Source of the DNA: Desulfuromusa kysingii
GTDB lineage: Bacteria; Desulfobacterota; Desulfuromonadia; Desulfuromonadales; Geopsychrobacteraceae
Direction of reading: 5' to 3'
NCBI RefSeq assembly: GCF_900107645.1
Contig: NZ_FNQN01000001.1
Location: 331,390 to 395,389 of the forward strand
DNA: 64,000 nt
The notes beneath the pieces are model-generated. The model was not told where the DNA came from. It saw only the letters and a program-made list of their open reading frames with translations, and made no database searches. The position numbers and the translations under genes are program-made. Below, piece after piece: positions 11,824 to 21,806 of the stretch (positions are counted from its first letter, which is position 1; each line of letters begins with the position of its first letter).

Positions 11824-12936
11824 CTATAGGGGAAACTCAATAGTTGCAGTGGCACCTTGACCTGGCTGACTTTCAACGTAGACTTGTCCTCCCATGCTTC
11901 TGATGAACTCACGGGCATAGTAGAGACCGAGACCAAAGCCGCGAACCTGACCGGTATGCTCGGGATCGATCTGGTAGAATTTATTGAAAATTTTTGCCAG
12001 TTCTTGCTGCGATATCCCTATCCCATCGTCTTTAATCAGCAAGGTTATCTGTTGCTGATCAACCTTTGCGGTGAGCTGGATTGCACCCCCTTTAGGGGTG
12101 AACTTGATGGCATTGTCAAGCAAGGCACGAATGGCAAAACTGATTCTTTGGGCGTTCAACATCAACGGTTTTTGTGCTAGATGTGGATCAATGTTGGTTT
12201 CAAGAGTCACACCGGAATGTAGTGCTGCTGTTTGCAAGGAGAGGGAGACGCGGTCAGCAAGAGCCCCAAGATCGACTGCTTCGAGGGTTGACGTTTCTTC
12301 AGTGAGGGTGGCTTCGCTAAAATAGAGGAGATCTTGAATCAGTTGTTCCAGGTGGGCGGTTTCTGCTTGAACCATGGTGATCATCTGCTGAAAGTTTTCA
12401 TCTTCGGGGCTCTCAATCCCTTCAGCGATGTTTTGGATGAAGAGGGAGATGGCCGTCGCAGGAGTCTTTAATTTATGGGAGATGAGCCCCAGAAAATTAT
12501 TTTTCAGTTGTTCCGTCCGTTTTAAATCGGCCAACTCTTGGCGGATCTTTTGTTTCTCAAAAACCTTTTCGACCGTAGTGCTGAGTTGCAGGATATTAAT
12601 CGGTTTGTTGATAAAGTCATCAGCCCCCGCTTTTAAAGCCTGGAGGATCAAGTCCTGATCTGAATAGCCCGTCATTAAAATCACAGCCTGGTCAGGGTAT
12701 TGCTCTTTAATGCTCTTTAATAGCCCCAAGCCATCCAGATTAGGCATTTTGACATCGCTAAGGACAATATCAACCTCTAAGGTTTTGAGGATTTTTTCGG
12801 CTTCTAGCCCGTCTTTCGCCTCCAACACATGATAATCGCTTAAAACATCGACACAGAGTTCGCGGATGATGGGTTCATCGTCGACGCACAGAAGTGATTT
12901 TTGTTGTGGTCGTTGATTGCGGTTTGCAAAAGTCAT
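11824..12936 (-). CDS. receiver-histidine kinase hybrid
   Basis: A 370-aa soluble protein. The N-terminal receiver domain (about residues 14-135) has the acidic pair VDDEP, phosphoacceptor Asp in [12 protein letters not shown] and Lys in INKPIN. It is followed by a HisKA dimerisation domain whose H-box reads [13 protein letters not shown] (about 150), and an HATPase domain (about 255-370) with DNAIKF, DDGIGI and GFGLGLYYA. No membrane segment or other sensor domain is present, so the receiver is the probable input, as in RcsC-independent REC-HK hybrids. There is no obvious partner gene beside it. The target is unknown. Confidence 0.9.
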   Translation of the reverse strand: MTFANRNQRPQQKSLLCVDDEPIIRELCVDVLSDYHVLEAKDGLEAEKILKTLEVDIVLSDVKMPNLDGLGLLKSIKEQYPDQAVILMTGYSDQDLILQALKAGADDFINKPINILQLSTTVEKVFEKQKIRQELADLKRTEQLKNNFLGLISHKLKTPATAISLFIQNIAEGIESPEDENFQQMITMVQAETAHLEQLIQDLLYFSEATLTEETSTLEAVDLGALADRVSLSLQTAALHSGVTLETNIDPHLAQKPLMLNAQRISFAIRALLDNAIKFTPKGGAIQLTAKVDQQQITLLIKDDGIGISQQELAKIFNKFYQIDPEHTGQVRGFGLGLYYAREFIRSMGGQVYVESQPGQGATATIEFPL

Positions 12937-13050
12937 GCGTTTTAGCTCTCTCTATCCCCTCCCTTAACATGTGCCCTTGATAAATATAGCGTAGCAAGCA
13001 GAAATGTCTATCTTCTCACTGTTTATCGATGCAGAAAAAATCTTATTGCT

Positions 13051-15693
13051 CTATCCTAACATCTTCTTGAGTTGTTCTGGTGCGGCCTGTAAGAGCATCT
13101 CAATTTTATCAGTTTCTGACCCGCCTGCCTGGGCGAGTTCTGGACGACCTCCACCACGACCACCAACAATCTCTGCAAGAGGTTTAATCAAATCTCCTGC
13201 TTTGACTTGACCGATCAGATCCTTACTGACGGCGACTAGCAGGGAGACTTTACCAGCGGCTGCGGAGACCAGAACCAAAATGCCTGAGCCGAGTTTTTCC
13301 CGCAGCTGATCAGAAAATTCACGCAGGCCTTTACCATCTGTCTCCGGGATCTTGACCGCAAGTAATTTGAGACCTTCAACCTGTTGTACTTTATTGATCA
13401 ATTCACCGCTACGGTCAGCGTTAGCCTTGGCATGGAGTTGCTCGATCTCTTTCTCCATCTCTTTTTGCTGTTCCAAAAGTTTCTGTACCCGCAGTTCGAG
13501 TTTTTGCGGATCACTTTTGACCAGCTCTGCGATACGGTGTAGGGACTGTTGTTGTTGTTGCACCTGTGCCAGTGCTGTTGCTCCGGTTGTTGCTTCAATC
13601 CGGCGCACTCCCGCTGCTATTCCACTTTCACTCAATATCCTGAACAGGCCGATATCGCCAGCAGCGCTGGCATGGGTTCCACCGCAAAGCTCCATGCTGT
13701 AGTTGCCAACGTTGATGACGCGCACGACATCACCATATTTCTCGCCAAAGAGAGCCATGGCCCCGGCTTCCTGTGCCGCTGTAGCGCTCATTTCACGACT
13801 TTCGACCTGAGCATTGGCGCGAATTTGTTGGTTGACTTCATCTTCAACCTTCTGCAATTCTTCGACCGATACCGGTGAAAAATGGGTGAAATCAAACCGG
13901 AGCCGTTCCGGGGTGACCAGCGATCCCGCTTGTTTAACATGCTGTCCTAACTGGTTCTGTAGTGCGGCTTGGAGCAAGTGTGTCGCGGTGTGGTTAAGGA
14001 CGATCTGTTGTCGCCGTTCTGCGTTAACCTTAATGGTGGCCTTGTCCCCGGTCTTGATGGCTCCAGTGACCACCTCGCACCTATGGACATAGAGTTCAGG
14101 CAGCGGTTTTCTAGTTTCAATAATCCGCAAGGTTGCCTCAGGGGTGCTGATCTCTCCCGTATCCCCGACCTGCCCGCCGGATTCGCCGTAGCAAGGGGTT
14201 GTTGAGGAGATAACTTCGACCGTTTCACCACAGGCGGATTCGTTAACTACCTCTCCCTGATGGATCAAAGAGAGGATCTCCCCTTGATCTTCCAGCTTTG
14301 AATAGCCTGAGAATTGGGTTCGAATCCCTTGATCAACCAGCTGCTTGTAGATGGTTGAGACGGCCTCTTCACCAGAACCTTTCCAATGTTTTCGGGCTTT
14401 GGCCCGTTGCGCTTCCATACAGGCGGCAAAGCCTTCTTCATCGAGGGTGTAACCGTCTTTTTCAACAATATCAGCCGTCAGGTCAACTGGGAATCCGTAG
14501 GTGTCATAGAGCTTAAAGACGATTTCTCCGGGGATGATGCTCTGCTTTGCTGCTGATAACTGGGCAATTTCGTCCTGAAGTATCCGTAAGCCATTTCCAA
14601 GGGTCTGAATAAACCGTTCTTCTTCGTTTTGCACCACCTTAGCGACAAAATCTTTCCGCTTTGCCTCTTCCGGGTAAGCGACAGCCATCGAATCGAGAAC
14701 ATAAATGGCTGTTTTAAAGAGGATTGGATTTTCAAAACCGAGCATCTTGGCGTGACGCATGGCACGACGCATGATACGGCGGAGTACGTATCCGCGCCCT
14801 TCATTGGAGGGGAGGACGCCGTCGGCGATCAGATAAGCTGTGGCACGGCTATGGTCAGCCATAACCCGCATGGAGACGTCATCTTCCTCATTGTCCCCGT
14901 AGGTTTTGTGTGCCAGCTCTTCAATATAGGAGATGATGATGCGAAACAGGTCGGTATCATAGTTGGATTGTACTCCCTGCATCACCGTAGCAAGTCGCTC
15001 CAGACCCATGCCGGTATCAACAGCAGGGTTTGGTAGCGGAATCAGGGTGCCATCGGGTTGCCGGTCAAACTGCATGAAGACGTTATTCCAGATCTCCATG
15101 TAGCGATCGCAGTCACAACCAACGGTACAGGTGGGTGAACCGCAGCCCACTTCCGGGCCGTTGTCGTAGAAAATTTCTGAACAGGGGCCACAGGGGCCGG
15201 TATCACCCATGGACCAGAAGTTATCCTCTTCAAAGCGAAAGATCCGCTCCCGGGGGATTCCTTCCTGATGATGCCAGATGTTTGCAGCTTCATCGTCGTC
15301 GGTGTAGACCGAAACATAGAGACGGTCTTTATCCAGCTCCATCTCTTCGGTCAAAAATTTCCAAGCGTAGGCGATGGCCTCTTTTTTGAAATAATCACCA
15401 AAGGAGAAATTGCCGAGCATTTCGAAGAAAGTATGATGCCGGGCGGTCCGACCGACATTTTCCAGGTCGTTATGCTTGCCACCGGCACGCACACATTTTT
15501 GAGAGGTCACTGCCCGTGAATATGCACGTTTTTCATCACCGAGAAAACAGTCTTTAAATTGGTTCATCCCCGCATTGGTGAACAGCAGGGTCGGATCGTT
15601 GTGGGGAACCAGAGACGATGAAGAAACCGGGGTGTGGCCCCGATCTTTAAAATATTGAATAAAACGGGCACGTATTTCATTTCCAGAAATCAT
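13051..15693 (-). CDS. alaS: alanine--tRNA ligase
   Basis: Charges tRNA-Ala and edits mischarged Ser or Gly. From the chosen ATG (15693, 880 aa) it starts [20 protein letters not shown], the normal AlaRS N-terminus. The catalytic domain has [10 protein letters not shown] and [12 protein letters not shown]. The editing domain has HTATHLL (about residue 562) and the zinc residues in [13 protein letters not shown] (about 660). The C-Ala domain follows with a coiled coil rich in Gln. An in-frame start 10 codons upstream is rejected because AAAGG precedes 15693. It follows the recA-recX region, a common neighbourhood of alaS. Confidence 0.97.
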   Translation of the reverse strand: MISGNEIRARFIQYFKDRGHTPVSSSSLVPHNDPTLLFTNAGMNQFKDCFLGDEKRAYSRAVTSQKCVRAGGKHNDLENVGRTARHHTFFEMLGNFSFGDYFKKEAIAYAWKFLTEEMELDKDRLYVSVYTDDDEAANIWHHQEGIPRERIFRFEEDNFWSMGDTGPCGPCSEIFYDNGPEVGCGSPTCTVGCDCDRYMEIWNNVFMQFDRQPDGTLIPLPNPAVDTGMGLERLATVMQGVQSNYDTDLFRIIISYIEELAHKTYGDNEEDDVSMRVMADHSRATAYLIADGVLPSNEGRGYVLRRIMRRAMRHAKMLGFENPILFKTAIYVLDSMAVAYPEEAKRKDFVAKVVQNEEERFIQTLGNGLRILQDEIAQLSAAKQSIIPGEIVFKLYDTYGFPVDLTADIVEKDGYTLDEEGFAACMEAQRAKARKHWKGSGEEAVSTIYKQLVDQGIRTQFSGYSKLEDQGEILSLIHQGEVVNESACGETVEVISSTTPCYGESGGQVGDTGEISTPEATLRIIETRKPLPELYVHRCEVVTGAIKTGDKATIKVNAERRQQIVLNHTATHLLQAALQNQLGQHVKQAGSLVTPERLRFDFTHFSPVSVEELQKVEDEVNQQIRANAQVESREMSATAAQEAGAMALFGEKYGDVVRVINVGNYSMELCGGTHASAAGDIGLFRILSESGIAAGVRRIEATTGATALAQVQQQQQSLHRIAELVKSDPQKLELRVQKLLEQQKEMEKEIEQLHAKANADRSGELINKVQQVEGLKLLAVKIPETDGKGLREFSDQLREKLGSGILVLVSAAAGKVSLLVAVSKDLIGQVKAGDLIKPLAEIVGGRGGGRPELAQAGGSETDKIEMLLQAAPEQLKKMLG

Positions 15694-15876
15694 TTGTAGC
15701 AACCTTTCAGTATTAATGACCAAGGCACAGAGTGTTGGTAGAATATTTATGAGACTGGGATCTTAATCGAAGATGGGTGATTTGAAAAGAGTTTAAACTG
15801 AGGTTCGGGTTGGATGCCTGTTGTTGACTATGTTCTAGAAGCGAATGAAGCCGCAGTGATCTCTTGTTTAAAGAGA

Positions 15877-15920
15877 AACAGAGAGGAAACCGAAGCAAAA
15901 AGCTACAGTACCTCTCTGTT
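15877..15920 (-). terminator. terminator after the rhodanese operon
   Basis: Perfect 10-bp inverted repeat AACAGAGAGG / CCTCTCTGTT with a 24-nt loop, beginning 10 nt past the rhodanese stop. On the minus strand the stem is followed by TCTCTTTAAAC. A second small hairpin (CTCTT/AAGAG, 15861-15875) lies directly beyond. The T run is weak but the position fits the end of the three-gene operon. Confidence 0.5.
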
Positions 15921-15929
15921 GTCTAAATC

Positions 15930-16457
15930 CTAATTTTTCTCTATCGGGTAGTCAGCCCCTTTCCAGGCAAACACACCGCCGGGATAACGATAGACATTGG
16001 TGTAGCCTAGTTTTTTCGCCCAGACGGCACCGTTATGGCTGCGGGTACATTTGACAAAGCCACAGTAGACGACGATCAGCTTGTCTTTGTCTGGTCCCAA
16101 CAACGTTTCATAATCTTGAATCGATTGCCCTGCGGTTTCCTTTTCGTCCCAAGTGACCATGTCAGGGATGGGAAATAAAAACTGCTTTGCGCCGGGAACA
16201 TGAGCTTTTTTATAGCTTTCCTCCAGAGGCATGGTGTCAATGATCAACATCTCTTTGCCATCGTCCTGCCATTTTTTCAGTTCAGCGGTGGTGACAATAC
16301 CGTATTCTCCGCGTTGGACTTCGCGCAATAATTTGACCGCTTGTTGTTCCGCTTTAACTTCTTTTTCAAACTTGTTATCGAAGCTCAAAGCCGGTGAACT
16401 GAACAGGCAGAGAGCCCCTAGAAGACAAAGAGAAGTGATGAATCGGTTGCGCAGCAT
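15930..16457 (-). CDS. exported rhodanese-domain protein
   Basis: A 175-aa protein from the ATG at 16457, which has AGGAGG 7 nt upstream; a longer in-frame start at 16493 lacks this. Residues 1-25 form a Sec signal peptide (MLRNRFITSLCLLGALCLFS, cleavage near PALS), so the protein acts outside the cytoplasm. The single rhodanese domain (about 55-170) has the active loop VVYCGFVKCTRS, a C-x4-C variant with two cysteines rather than the usual C-x3-G-x-R. Such domains carry persulfide or relay thiols; substrate unknown. It starts 1 nt after the MauE-like gene, so the two are tightly coupled. Confidence 0.85.
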   Translation of the reverse strand: MLRNRFITSLCLLGALCLFSSPALSFDNKFEKEVKAEQQAVKLLREVQRGEYGIVTTAELKKWQDDGKEMLIIDTMPLEESYKKAHVPGAKQFLFPIPDMVTWDEKETAGQSIQDYETLLGPDKDKLIVVYCGFVKCTRSHNGAVWAKKLGYTNVYRYPGGVFAWKGADYPIEKN

Positions 16458-16458
16458 G

Positions 16459-17004
16459 TTAAACCTCCTTGGTTTGTGCTTGGTTGTCGCCATGTCCCCA
16501 CCATGGGGACGGTGTCAGGCGGTTAGTGAAACGCCATAAGTACAGGTAGACAATGGCGAACATAAGTGAAAAATCGCGATACAGTGCCCCACGCAAATTG
16601 TGGAATGCTTCAGCTTCAGGGTCTTCTGGGCCGAAACAGCCACAATCTATGTCGAGCCCGAGAGTGATACCGTAGATTAAGATTCCCATAAAGAGAATCA
16701 TCATCAGGGTTATTAAAGACAGGGATCCACGTTTGTCAAAAATCAGTCCAATAGCGGCAATAATCTCCAGAGAGATCAAGCTGATAGCAACAGGAAATAT
16801 CAACACCTCAGGGAGTAACCCGTAGGCGCCGATAATTTCAGCAAATTGCAGCGGGTGGATCGCTTTGGAGATACCAGACCAGAGAAAGACAATGACCAGT
16901 ACCAGCTTCAACAGGTGGTAGCACCATCGCCCTGGAGGGCTGGAGAGCCTGTTGGTTAATCTGTGAATTGCACCGTTATTGACTATCTGCGACATATCGA
17001 TCAC
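16459..17004 (-). CDS. MauE/DoxX-family membrane protein
   Basis: A 181-aa integral membrane protein with four hydrophobic helices (about residues 30-48, 62-85, 92-115 and 140-160). The segment KAIHPLQFAEIIGAYGLLP and the motif DIDCGCFGP (about residues 117-125), between helices three and four, are typical of the MauE branch of the DoxX superfamily. MauE is needed for disulfide formation or electron supply to periplasmic methylamine dehydrogenase subunits. There are no methylamine genes here. The CGC pair suggests a thiol relay, probably for the exported rhodanese that follows 1 nt later. It lies 14 nt after the Fe-S/VTT gene. Confidence 0.82.
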   Translation of the reverse strand: MIDMSQIVNNGAIHRLTNRLSSPPGRWCYHLLKLVLVIVFLWSGISKAIHPLQFAEIIGAYGLLPEVLIFPVAISLISLEIIAAIGLIFDKRGSLSLITLMMILFMGILIYGITLGLDIDCGCFGPEDPEAEAFHNLRGALYRDFSLMFAIVYLYLWRFTNRLTPSPWWGHGDNQAQTKEV

Positions 17005-17018
17005 TTGTCTTTTGACAG

Positions 17019-18860
17019 CTATTCTGCCGTTTGTCCTCGGAATCTTTTAATCCATTTATAACCCATTGGTAGCAGTGAAACGCCGATAACAAGGGCGAGT
17101 CCGACCTTAAAAGCAGGGGAAATATGCCCTTGCAGCAGATCTGGTAGCGAACTGGAAAAAGTGATAAACGCAATACAACCAGGCAACATAAATAGAAATG
17201 TGGCAAGAACATATTGGCTGAACTTGATCTTGGTCAGGCCGAAAGCGTAATTCAACAGATTGTATGGGAACAGGGGGATCAGACGGGTTAAGGCGACCAT
17301 TTTCCAACCACTTTTTTCCACCCGTTGTTCTAACTGTTGCCAATGAGACCCTTGCAGGCGTCGTTCGATCAGGTCACGAGCCAAATATCTAGAAATCAAA
17401 AATGCAAGACTGGCCCCCAAAGTTGAAGAGGTTATGGTGTAAACAACCCCCCAGAATGGACCGAATAGGATTCCACCGACAATTGCAATGGGGATCCCCG
17501 GTATAAACAGGCTTGGGGCAATGGTATAAATCAACATGTAAACAATTGGAGCTAGAGCTCCGTAACTTTGAATTAGTGTCTGTAGCTTGTCCTGATCAAG
17601 ATACTCCATGGCACCACTGCTACGAGCGGTAAAAAAGGCCAGCACCAAGAGTGTCAGGATCGCCAGTTTTTTTAGGATTGGGCTTCGCATCTGCGTGTCG
17701 CTGGGTAATATCCGTTCCCGAGTGACGGCCGCGGCGACATTGCGCTGTAGGTGCTTTTTAACCTTGAGACGGTTGAGATAGGTGAACGGCGGCTTGGATT
17801 CGGACATCTTATTCTGCATCGCTTTTTCAGGGCTGATGAGCAGATCGAGTACGTGGCTGCTAGGGGCGTGAGCCCCAAAGGTGTGGGTGCAACTGGCGCA
17901 GTAGCTGACGATGCGATGTTCACCCGCTTCATCGACGCGCTGTTGGGTCCACGCCTCCGATTTTTCTGGCGCGAGACAGCCAACTCCCCCTCCCGCTCCG
18001 CAACAAAGGGTTTTTTGTCGACTGTGCGAAGGCTCTTCAATCTGCAACCCCATGTTGGTGATCAGCGCTCTGACCGAGTCCTGAGTCGCCGTACGACAGC
18101 GAGAGATGCATGGATCGTGGATGCTGATAATTCCTGCCACTTGCTGTGCTTCAGGTGACGGTTGCTGAATCTCGTTTAAGAGATCGTAGATGCTGCGTGT
18201 GTTGAGTTCTTTACCATGCTGGGTAAAGACTTCAAGACAGTTGGGACAGGCGGTTAGTACCGTTTTGATCCCATGGTCTAACAGATACCCCTTCAATTCG
18301 CCGAACATGGCATTGAAGTGGTCGCTGTCACCGAGGTCATGAGATGGTTTGGTGCAACAATCAAGGACAATTCCGAGGTTAGGGACCGTCTTCTGCAGCA
18401 GAGCATAGGTCTGCAAGGTTATTTGCGGTCGGGTCCCTGTCAGGGCGCAACCAGGGAAGAAAATGGTATCGCAATTCTCTGGAAACGCGTACCAGGTGAA
18501 ACGTTTCGAGGTCCCGACTTTTTCATAGCGGCGGAGCACACGATGTTCAGGCAGGTCCGCTGCACCCCGATCAAAAGTCTCTCGACGCATTTCCAGAAAC
18601 ATTCTTGATGGATTAATATCTTTAGGGCAGACGACAGTGCATAGATTGCACAGGCTGCATTCAAAGGGGAGGCGCAAAAAGGATTGCTGCTCTGGATTGT
18701 AGTTGTCTGCAATGCTTTTGGGATTTCCATAATGGGTCAGAAACGTGCAGTCTTTGACACAGGCACCACATTGGGTGCAGGTGGAGGAGATCTGTTGTAA
18801 CTGCTCAAGGAGAGCGGGTCTGATGGCTTTAGGTTGATTGATGCCGTGAGGAAAATCCAT
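17019..18860 (-). CDS. fusion of HdrD-like Fe-S oxidoreductase and VTT (TVP38/DedA-like) membrane domain
   Basis: A 613-aa protein with two parts. Residues 1-355 are cytoplasmic-type. Two 4Fe-4S clusters are held by CTQCGACVKDC (28-38) and CSLCNLCTVVCP (68-79). Two cysteine-rich CCG domains then carry CCTKPSHDLGD (about 167) and CCGAGGGVGC (about 287), as in heterodisulfide reductase HdrD and GlpC. After a linker, residues 395-605 form a VTT/SNARE-associated domain with about six hydrophobic helices, including FIPGIPIAIVGGILFG and TLGASLAFLISRYLA. No frameshift is needed for the fusion. It heads an operon with MauE-like and rhodanese genes. Inference: membrane-bound disulfide or persulfide redox. 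Confidence 0.85.
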   Translation of the reverse strand: MDFPHGINQPKAIRPALLEQLQQISSTCTQCGACVKDCTFLTHYGNPKSIADNYNPEQQSFLRLPFECSLCNLCTVVCPKDINPSRMFLEMRRETFDRGAADLPEHRVLRRYEKVGTSKRFTWYAFPENCDTIFFPGCALTGTRPQITLQTYALLQKTVPNLGIVLDCCTKPSHDLGDSDHFNAMFGELKGYLLDHGIKTVLTACPNCLEVFTQHGKELNTRSIYDLLNEIQQPSPEAQQVAGIISIHDPCISRCRTATQDSVRALITNMGLQIEEPSHSRQKTLCCGAGGGVGCLAPEKSEAWTQQRVDEAGEHRIVSYCASCTHTFGAHAPSSHVLDLLISPEKAMQNKMSESKPPFTYLNRLKVKKHLQRNVAAAVTRERILPSDTQMRSPILKKLAILTLLVLAFFTARSSGAMEYLDQDKLQTLIQSYGALAPIVYMLIYTIAPSLFIPGIPIAIVGGILFGPFWGVVYTITSSTLGASLAFLISRYLARDLIERRLQGSHWQQLEQRVEKSGWKMVALTRLIPLFPYNLLNYAFGLTKIKFSQYVLATFLFMLPGCIAFITFSSSLPDLLQGHISPAFKVGLALVIGVSLLPMGYKWIKRFRGQTAE

Positions 18861-18947
18861 TATGATTGCTATCTTTCGAAGTTCTGGCCAGGGGAAAACC
18901 TGCTTTAACTAACAGTTTTAACGATGATATTTGTGAAAAATGTTTTT

Positions 18948-18965
18948 AAATCACATAAGTGATTT
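18948..18965. promoter_or_regulatory. palindrome upstream of the Fe-S/VTT operon (candidate operator)
   Basis: AAATCAC-ATAA-GTGATTT is a perfect 7-bp dyad with a 4-nt spacer, 88 nt before the start codon of the Fe-S/VTT gene in the 237-bp AT-rich gap that also follows recX. It is not a canonical Fnr or Crp box. The position suits a regulator binding site. The rest of the gap shows no gene. Confidence 0.35.
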
Positions 18966-19097
18966 TTGAATAGAAGTTATGAATAGGGGATAGGAACGAC
19001 CATGTCAAATTGATATTTTTAATGAACACAATGTTATGGATTTATAAAATGAATAGGTGGTTTTGTTTACGGTCTTCAGCGGGTAACGTCACTACTT

Positions 19098-19580
19098 CTA
19101 GTGGTCAAGTTGGTTTTGCTTGACCACCTGAAAAATAGCCTCAAGGCCAAAGCCGCGGCGCTGGAAAAAGCTGACCACGCGGCGTCGTTCCTGGGCATTT
19201 GCCGTATCATAATTGAATGTTGGAAAGCGACGGTTGAGTTGTTCATGGAGAATTTGTGTCGGTGAAAATTCAGCGGCAGCAGCTTCCACCGCATGCTGCG
19301 CAGTCAGTTCATCAATTCCGCGTCGGCGCAAATCAAACATGATTTTGACGCCCACACCACGACCACTGCGCATGAATGAGCGGGCTCGCTCCAGCGCGTA
19401 GCGTTCGTCATTTAAGTAATTGTACTCCCGACATTTCGCTATCGCCGTGTCGATGGCCGATAGAGAAAAACCGAACTGCTCAAGTTTTTGTCGCAGTTCG
19501 GTTTCACTTCGGTCACGCCGGCTAAGGACCCGCAGAGCCGCGGCAAAAGATTTAGAATCTTTCGACTTCGATTTTTCCAT
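19098..19580 (-). CDS. recX: regulatory protein RecX
   Basis: Binds RecA filaments and modulates recombination. The 160-aa protein consists of the usual three-helix repeats: ALRVLSRRDRSETELRQKLE (residues 15-34), YLNDERYALERARSFM (about 54-69) and a last unit VVSFFQRRGFGLEAIF. Length and motif order fit RecX. Its ATG lies 29 bp inside the end of pilT, a deep overlap suggesting coupled translation. The order recA-pilT-recX places a motility ATPase between two normally adjacent genes. The final nine codons form a perfect 9-bp hairpin (19101-19127). Confidence 0.92.
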   Translation of the reverse strand: MEKSKSKDSKSFAAALRVLSRRDRSETELRQKLEQFGFSLSAIDTAIAKCREYNYLNDERYALERARSFMRSGRGVGVKIMFDLRRRGIDELTAQHAVEAAAAEFSPTQILHEQLNRRFPTFNYDTANAQERRRVVSFFQRRGFGLEAIFQVVKQNQLDH

Positions 19581-20742
19581 CGTCGTCCAGTCCTTCAGCT
19601 TCCTCTGTCTGGGCGTCTATCTCTTCTTGATCTTTGCCACGCTCAAACTCGCCCCATGAAGCGTCAGAGGTCGAGTCAATACCAGAAAATTTGAGCTTAA
19701 AGTCATCCGGGTTAGAGCTTTGCCGTAGCGCCTCGTCGTAACTGATGATCTTTCTCTTGACCAGATCCATCAGCGCTTGATCAAAGGTTTGCATCCCGTA
19801 GGTCGTATAACCTTTGGCAATGGTGTCTCTTAAAAGGAGGGTTTTTTCCTGATCATCGATCAATTCGCGAATTCGACCGGTTGAAACCATGACTTCAACG
19901 GCTGCAACCCTCCCGGTCCCTTCAATTCGTGGAATCAACCTCTGGGAAATAACCCCCTTAAGGACATTAGAAAGCTGTAAACGGATGTGACGGTGCTGAT
20001 GCGGTGGGAACATGGAGACTATTCGTGAAATGGTTTCCGGAGCATCCACGGTATGTAGTGTCGATAAGACCAGATGACCGGTTTCCGCTGCCGCCAGAGC
20101 TGTTTCGGTTGTCTCTATATCCCGCATTTCGCCAACCAGAATGACATCGGGATCTTGACGGAGAGAACTTTTGAGCGCTGGGGCAAAGCCTGCGGTATCA
20201 AACCCGACCTCCCGCTGGTTGATAATGCACTTGCGGTCACGGTGCAAGTATTCGATCGGATCTTCAACAGTGACAATATGAGCTGTTCGATGACTGTTGA
20301 TATAGTCGATCATGGCGGCAAGGGTTGTTGATTTCCCTGATCCAGTCGCTCCGGTAACTAAAACTAACCCCCGCTGCTCTTCGGCGATCTTTTTTAAAAT
20401 ATGCGGCATCAACAAGTCATCAAGTGTCGGAATTTTAAAAGGGATGGCGCGAAACACCGCTGAGACAGAATTGCGTTGCATAAAAACATTGGCCCGAAAA
20501 CGGCCCAGTCCCGGAACCCCGTAGGCCAAATCAACTTCGTTCGCCTCTTCAAATGTCGCCAACTGTCGCTCGTTCATTATCGCGACGCACATGTTACGCA
20601 CACCCTCAGCGGTCAGTCTCGGCGCTTTTGGCAGGGGACGAAGATTGCCGTCGATACGGTAGACCGGTGGTAGTCCAGCTTTGAGGTGGATATCCGAGGT
20701 ATTTGACTTAAGAGCCATGCCAAGAATGTCATTTAAATTCAT
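19552..20742 (-). CDS. pilT: twitching motility ATPase PilT
   Basis: Hexameric ATPase that powers type IV pilus retraction. From the chosen ATG (20742, with AGAGGAT about 7 nt upstream) it is 396 aa and begins MNLNDILGMALKSNTSDIHL. It has Walker A GATGSGKSTT (about residues 130-139), the Asp box VEDPIEYLH, Walker B DPDVILVGEMRD and the His box TGHLVLSTLHT. About 40 acidic residues after the core (ending KIEVERF) are an extension. No other pilus genes are in the window. It lies between recA and recX. Confidence 0.95.
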   Translation of the reverse strand: MNLNDILGMALKSNTSDIHLKAGLPPVYRIDGNLRPLPKAPRLTAEGVRNMCVAIMNERQLATFEEANEVDLAYGVPGLGRFRANVFMQRNSVSAVFRAIPFKIPTLDDLLMPHILKKIAEEQRGLVLVTGATGSGKSTTLAAMIDYINSHRTAHIVTVEDPIEYLHRDRKCIINQREVGFDTAGFAPALKSSLRQDPDVILVGEMRDIETTETALAAAETGHLVLSTLHTVDAPETISRIVSMFPPHQHRHIRLQLSNVLKGVISQRLIPRIEGTGRVAAVEVMVSTGRIRELIDDQEKTLLLRDTIAKGYTTYGMQTFDQALMDLVKRKIISYDEALRQSSNPDDFKLKFSGIDSTSDASWGEFERGKDQEEIDAQTEEAEGLDDDGKIEVERF

Positions 20743-20777
20743 GATTATATCCTCTTCCACTTTACAATTTAGGTATG

Positions 20778-21806
20778 TTAATCGGTTCCTGTCTCAGGCT
20801 TGGTTTCTCCGGCTCCAACGCCATAGAGTTCACGAAGGGTGGCGTCAATTTCATTGGTGATTTCAGGATGTTCTTTTAAGTATTGTTTTGCATTCTCACG
20901 CCCTTGACCAACACGTTCGCCCTTATATGAGAACCAGGAGCCGCTTTTTTCGACGATATCGTTGTCGACGCCAAGGTCGAGAAGGTCCCCTTCACGAGAG
21001 ATGCCAGCTCCATACATAATATCAAATTCAGCTTGCTTGAAGGGGGGAGCAACTTTGTTTTTGACCACCTTGACCCGGGTCCTGCCGCCGACCACATCCT
21101 GCCCTTGCTTAAGGGAGGCGATGCGCCGGATATCGAGCCGGACAGAGCAGTAGAACTTCAGAGCGTTGCCCCCGGTTGTGGTTTCAGGGTTGCCGAACAT
21201 CACCCCGATTTTCATCCGGATCTGGTTGATGAAAATGATGGTGCAATTGGATTTGCTGACGATGCCGGTTAATTTTCGTAGGGCCTGGGACATTAAGCGG
21301 GCTTGGAGTCCCATATGGGAATCACCCATTTCCCCTTCAATTTCAGCGCGTGGTGTGAGAGCTGCAACTGAATCAATGACGAGCAGATCAATAGCGCCGC
21401 TTCGAACCAGCATTTCAGTGATCTCCAGCGCTTGCTCACCAGTGTCTGGCTGACTGATCAAGAGGTCATCCGCTTTAACGCCAAGGTTTTGGGCGTACTG
21501 GATATCTAGGGCATGCTCCGCATCAATAAATGCTGCAACTCCTCCTTGTTTCTGTACTTCGGCAAGAATATGCAAGGCGAGGGTGGTTTTACCAGAAGAT
21601 TCTGGGCCAAAGACCTCAATGATCCGTCCTTTGGGAATTCCGCCGACTCCCAGTGCAAGGTCGAGGCTCAGGGCACCAGTGGAAATAGTTTCAACGGCAG
21701 GCATCTGAAAATCAGAGCCAAGGCGCATAATGCTGCCTTTGCCAAATTGTTTTTCGATCTGTCCCATGGCTAAGTCTAGGGCACGGTTACGGTTTTCGTC
21801 AGACAT
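20778..21806 (-). CDS. recA: recombinase RecA
   Basis: DNA-dependent ATPase for homologous strand exchange and for LexA-type self-cleavage. The 342-aa protein has [13 protein letters not shown] (Walker A, about residue 66), the IDAEHALD segment, [19 protein letters not shown], the L2 loop region [18 protein letters not shown] and an acidic tail, all standard. A 209-bp gap to cinA upstream suggests its own promoter there. I could not fix a LexA box with confidence. pilT follows after 35 nt. Confidence 0.98.
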   Translation of the reverse strand: MSDENRNRALDLAMGQIEKQFGKGSIMRLGSDFQMPAVETISTGALSLDLALGVGGIPKGRIIEVFGPESSGKTTLALHILAEVQKQGGVAAFIDAEHALDIQYAQNLGVKADDLLISQPDTGEQALEITEMLVRSGAIDLLVIDSVAALTPRAEIEGEMGDSHMGLQARLMSQALRKLTGIVSKSNCTIIFINQIRMKIGVMFGNPETTTGGNALKFYCSVRLDIRRIASLKQGQDVVGGRTRVKVVKNKVAPPFKQAEFDIMYGAGISREGDLLDLGVDNDIVEKSGSWFSYKGERVGQGRENAKQYLKEHPEITNEIDATLRELYGVGAGETKPETGTD

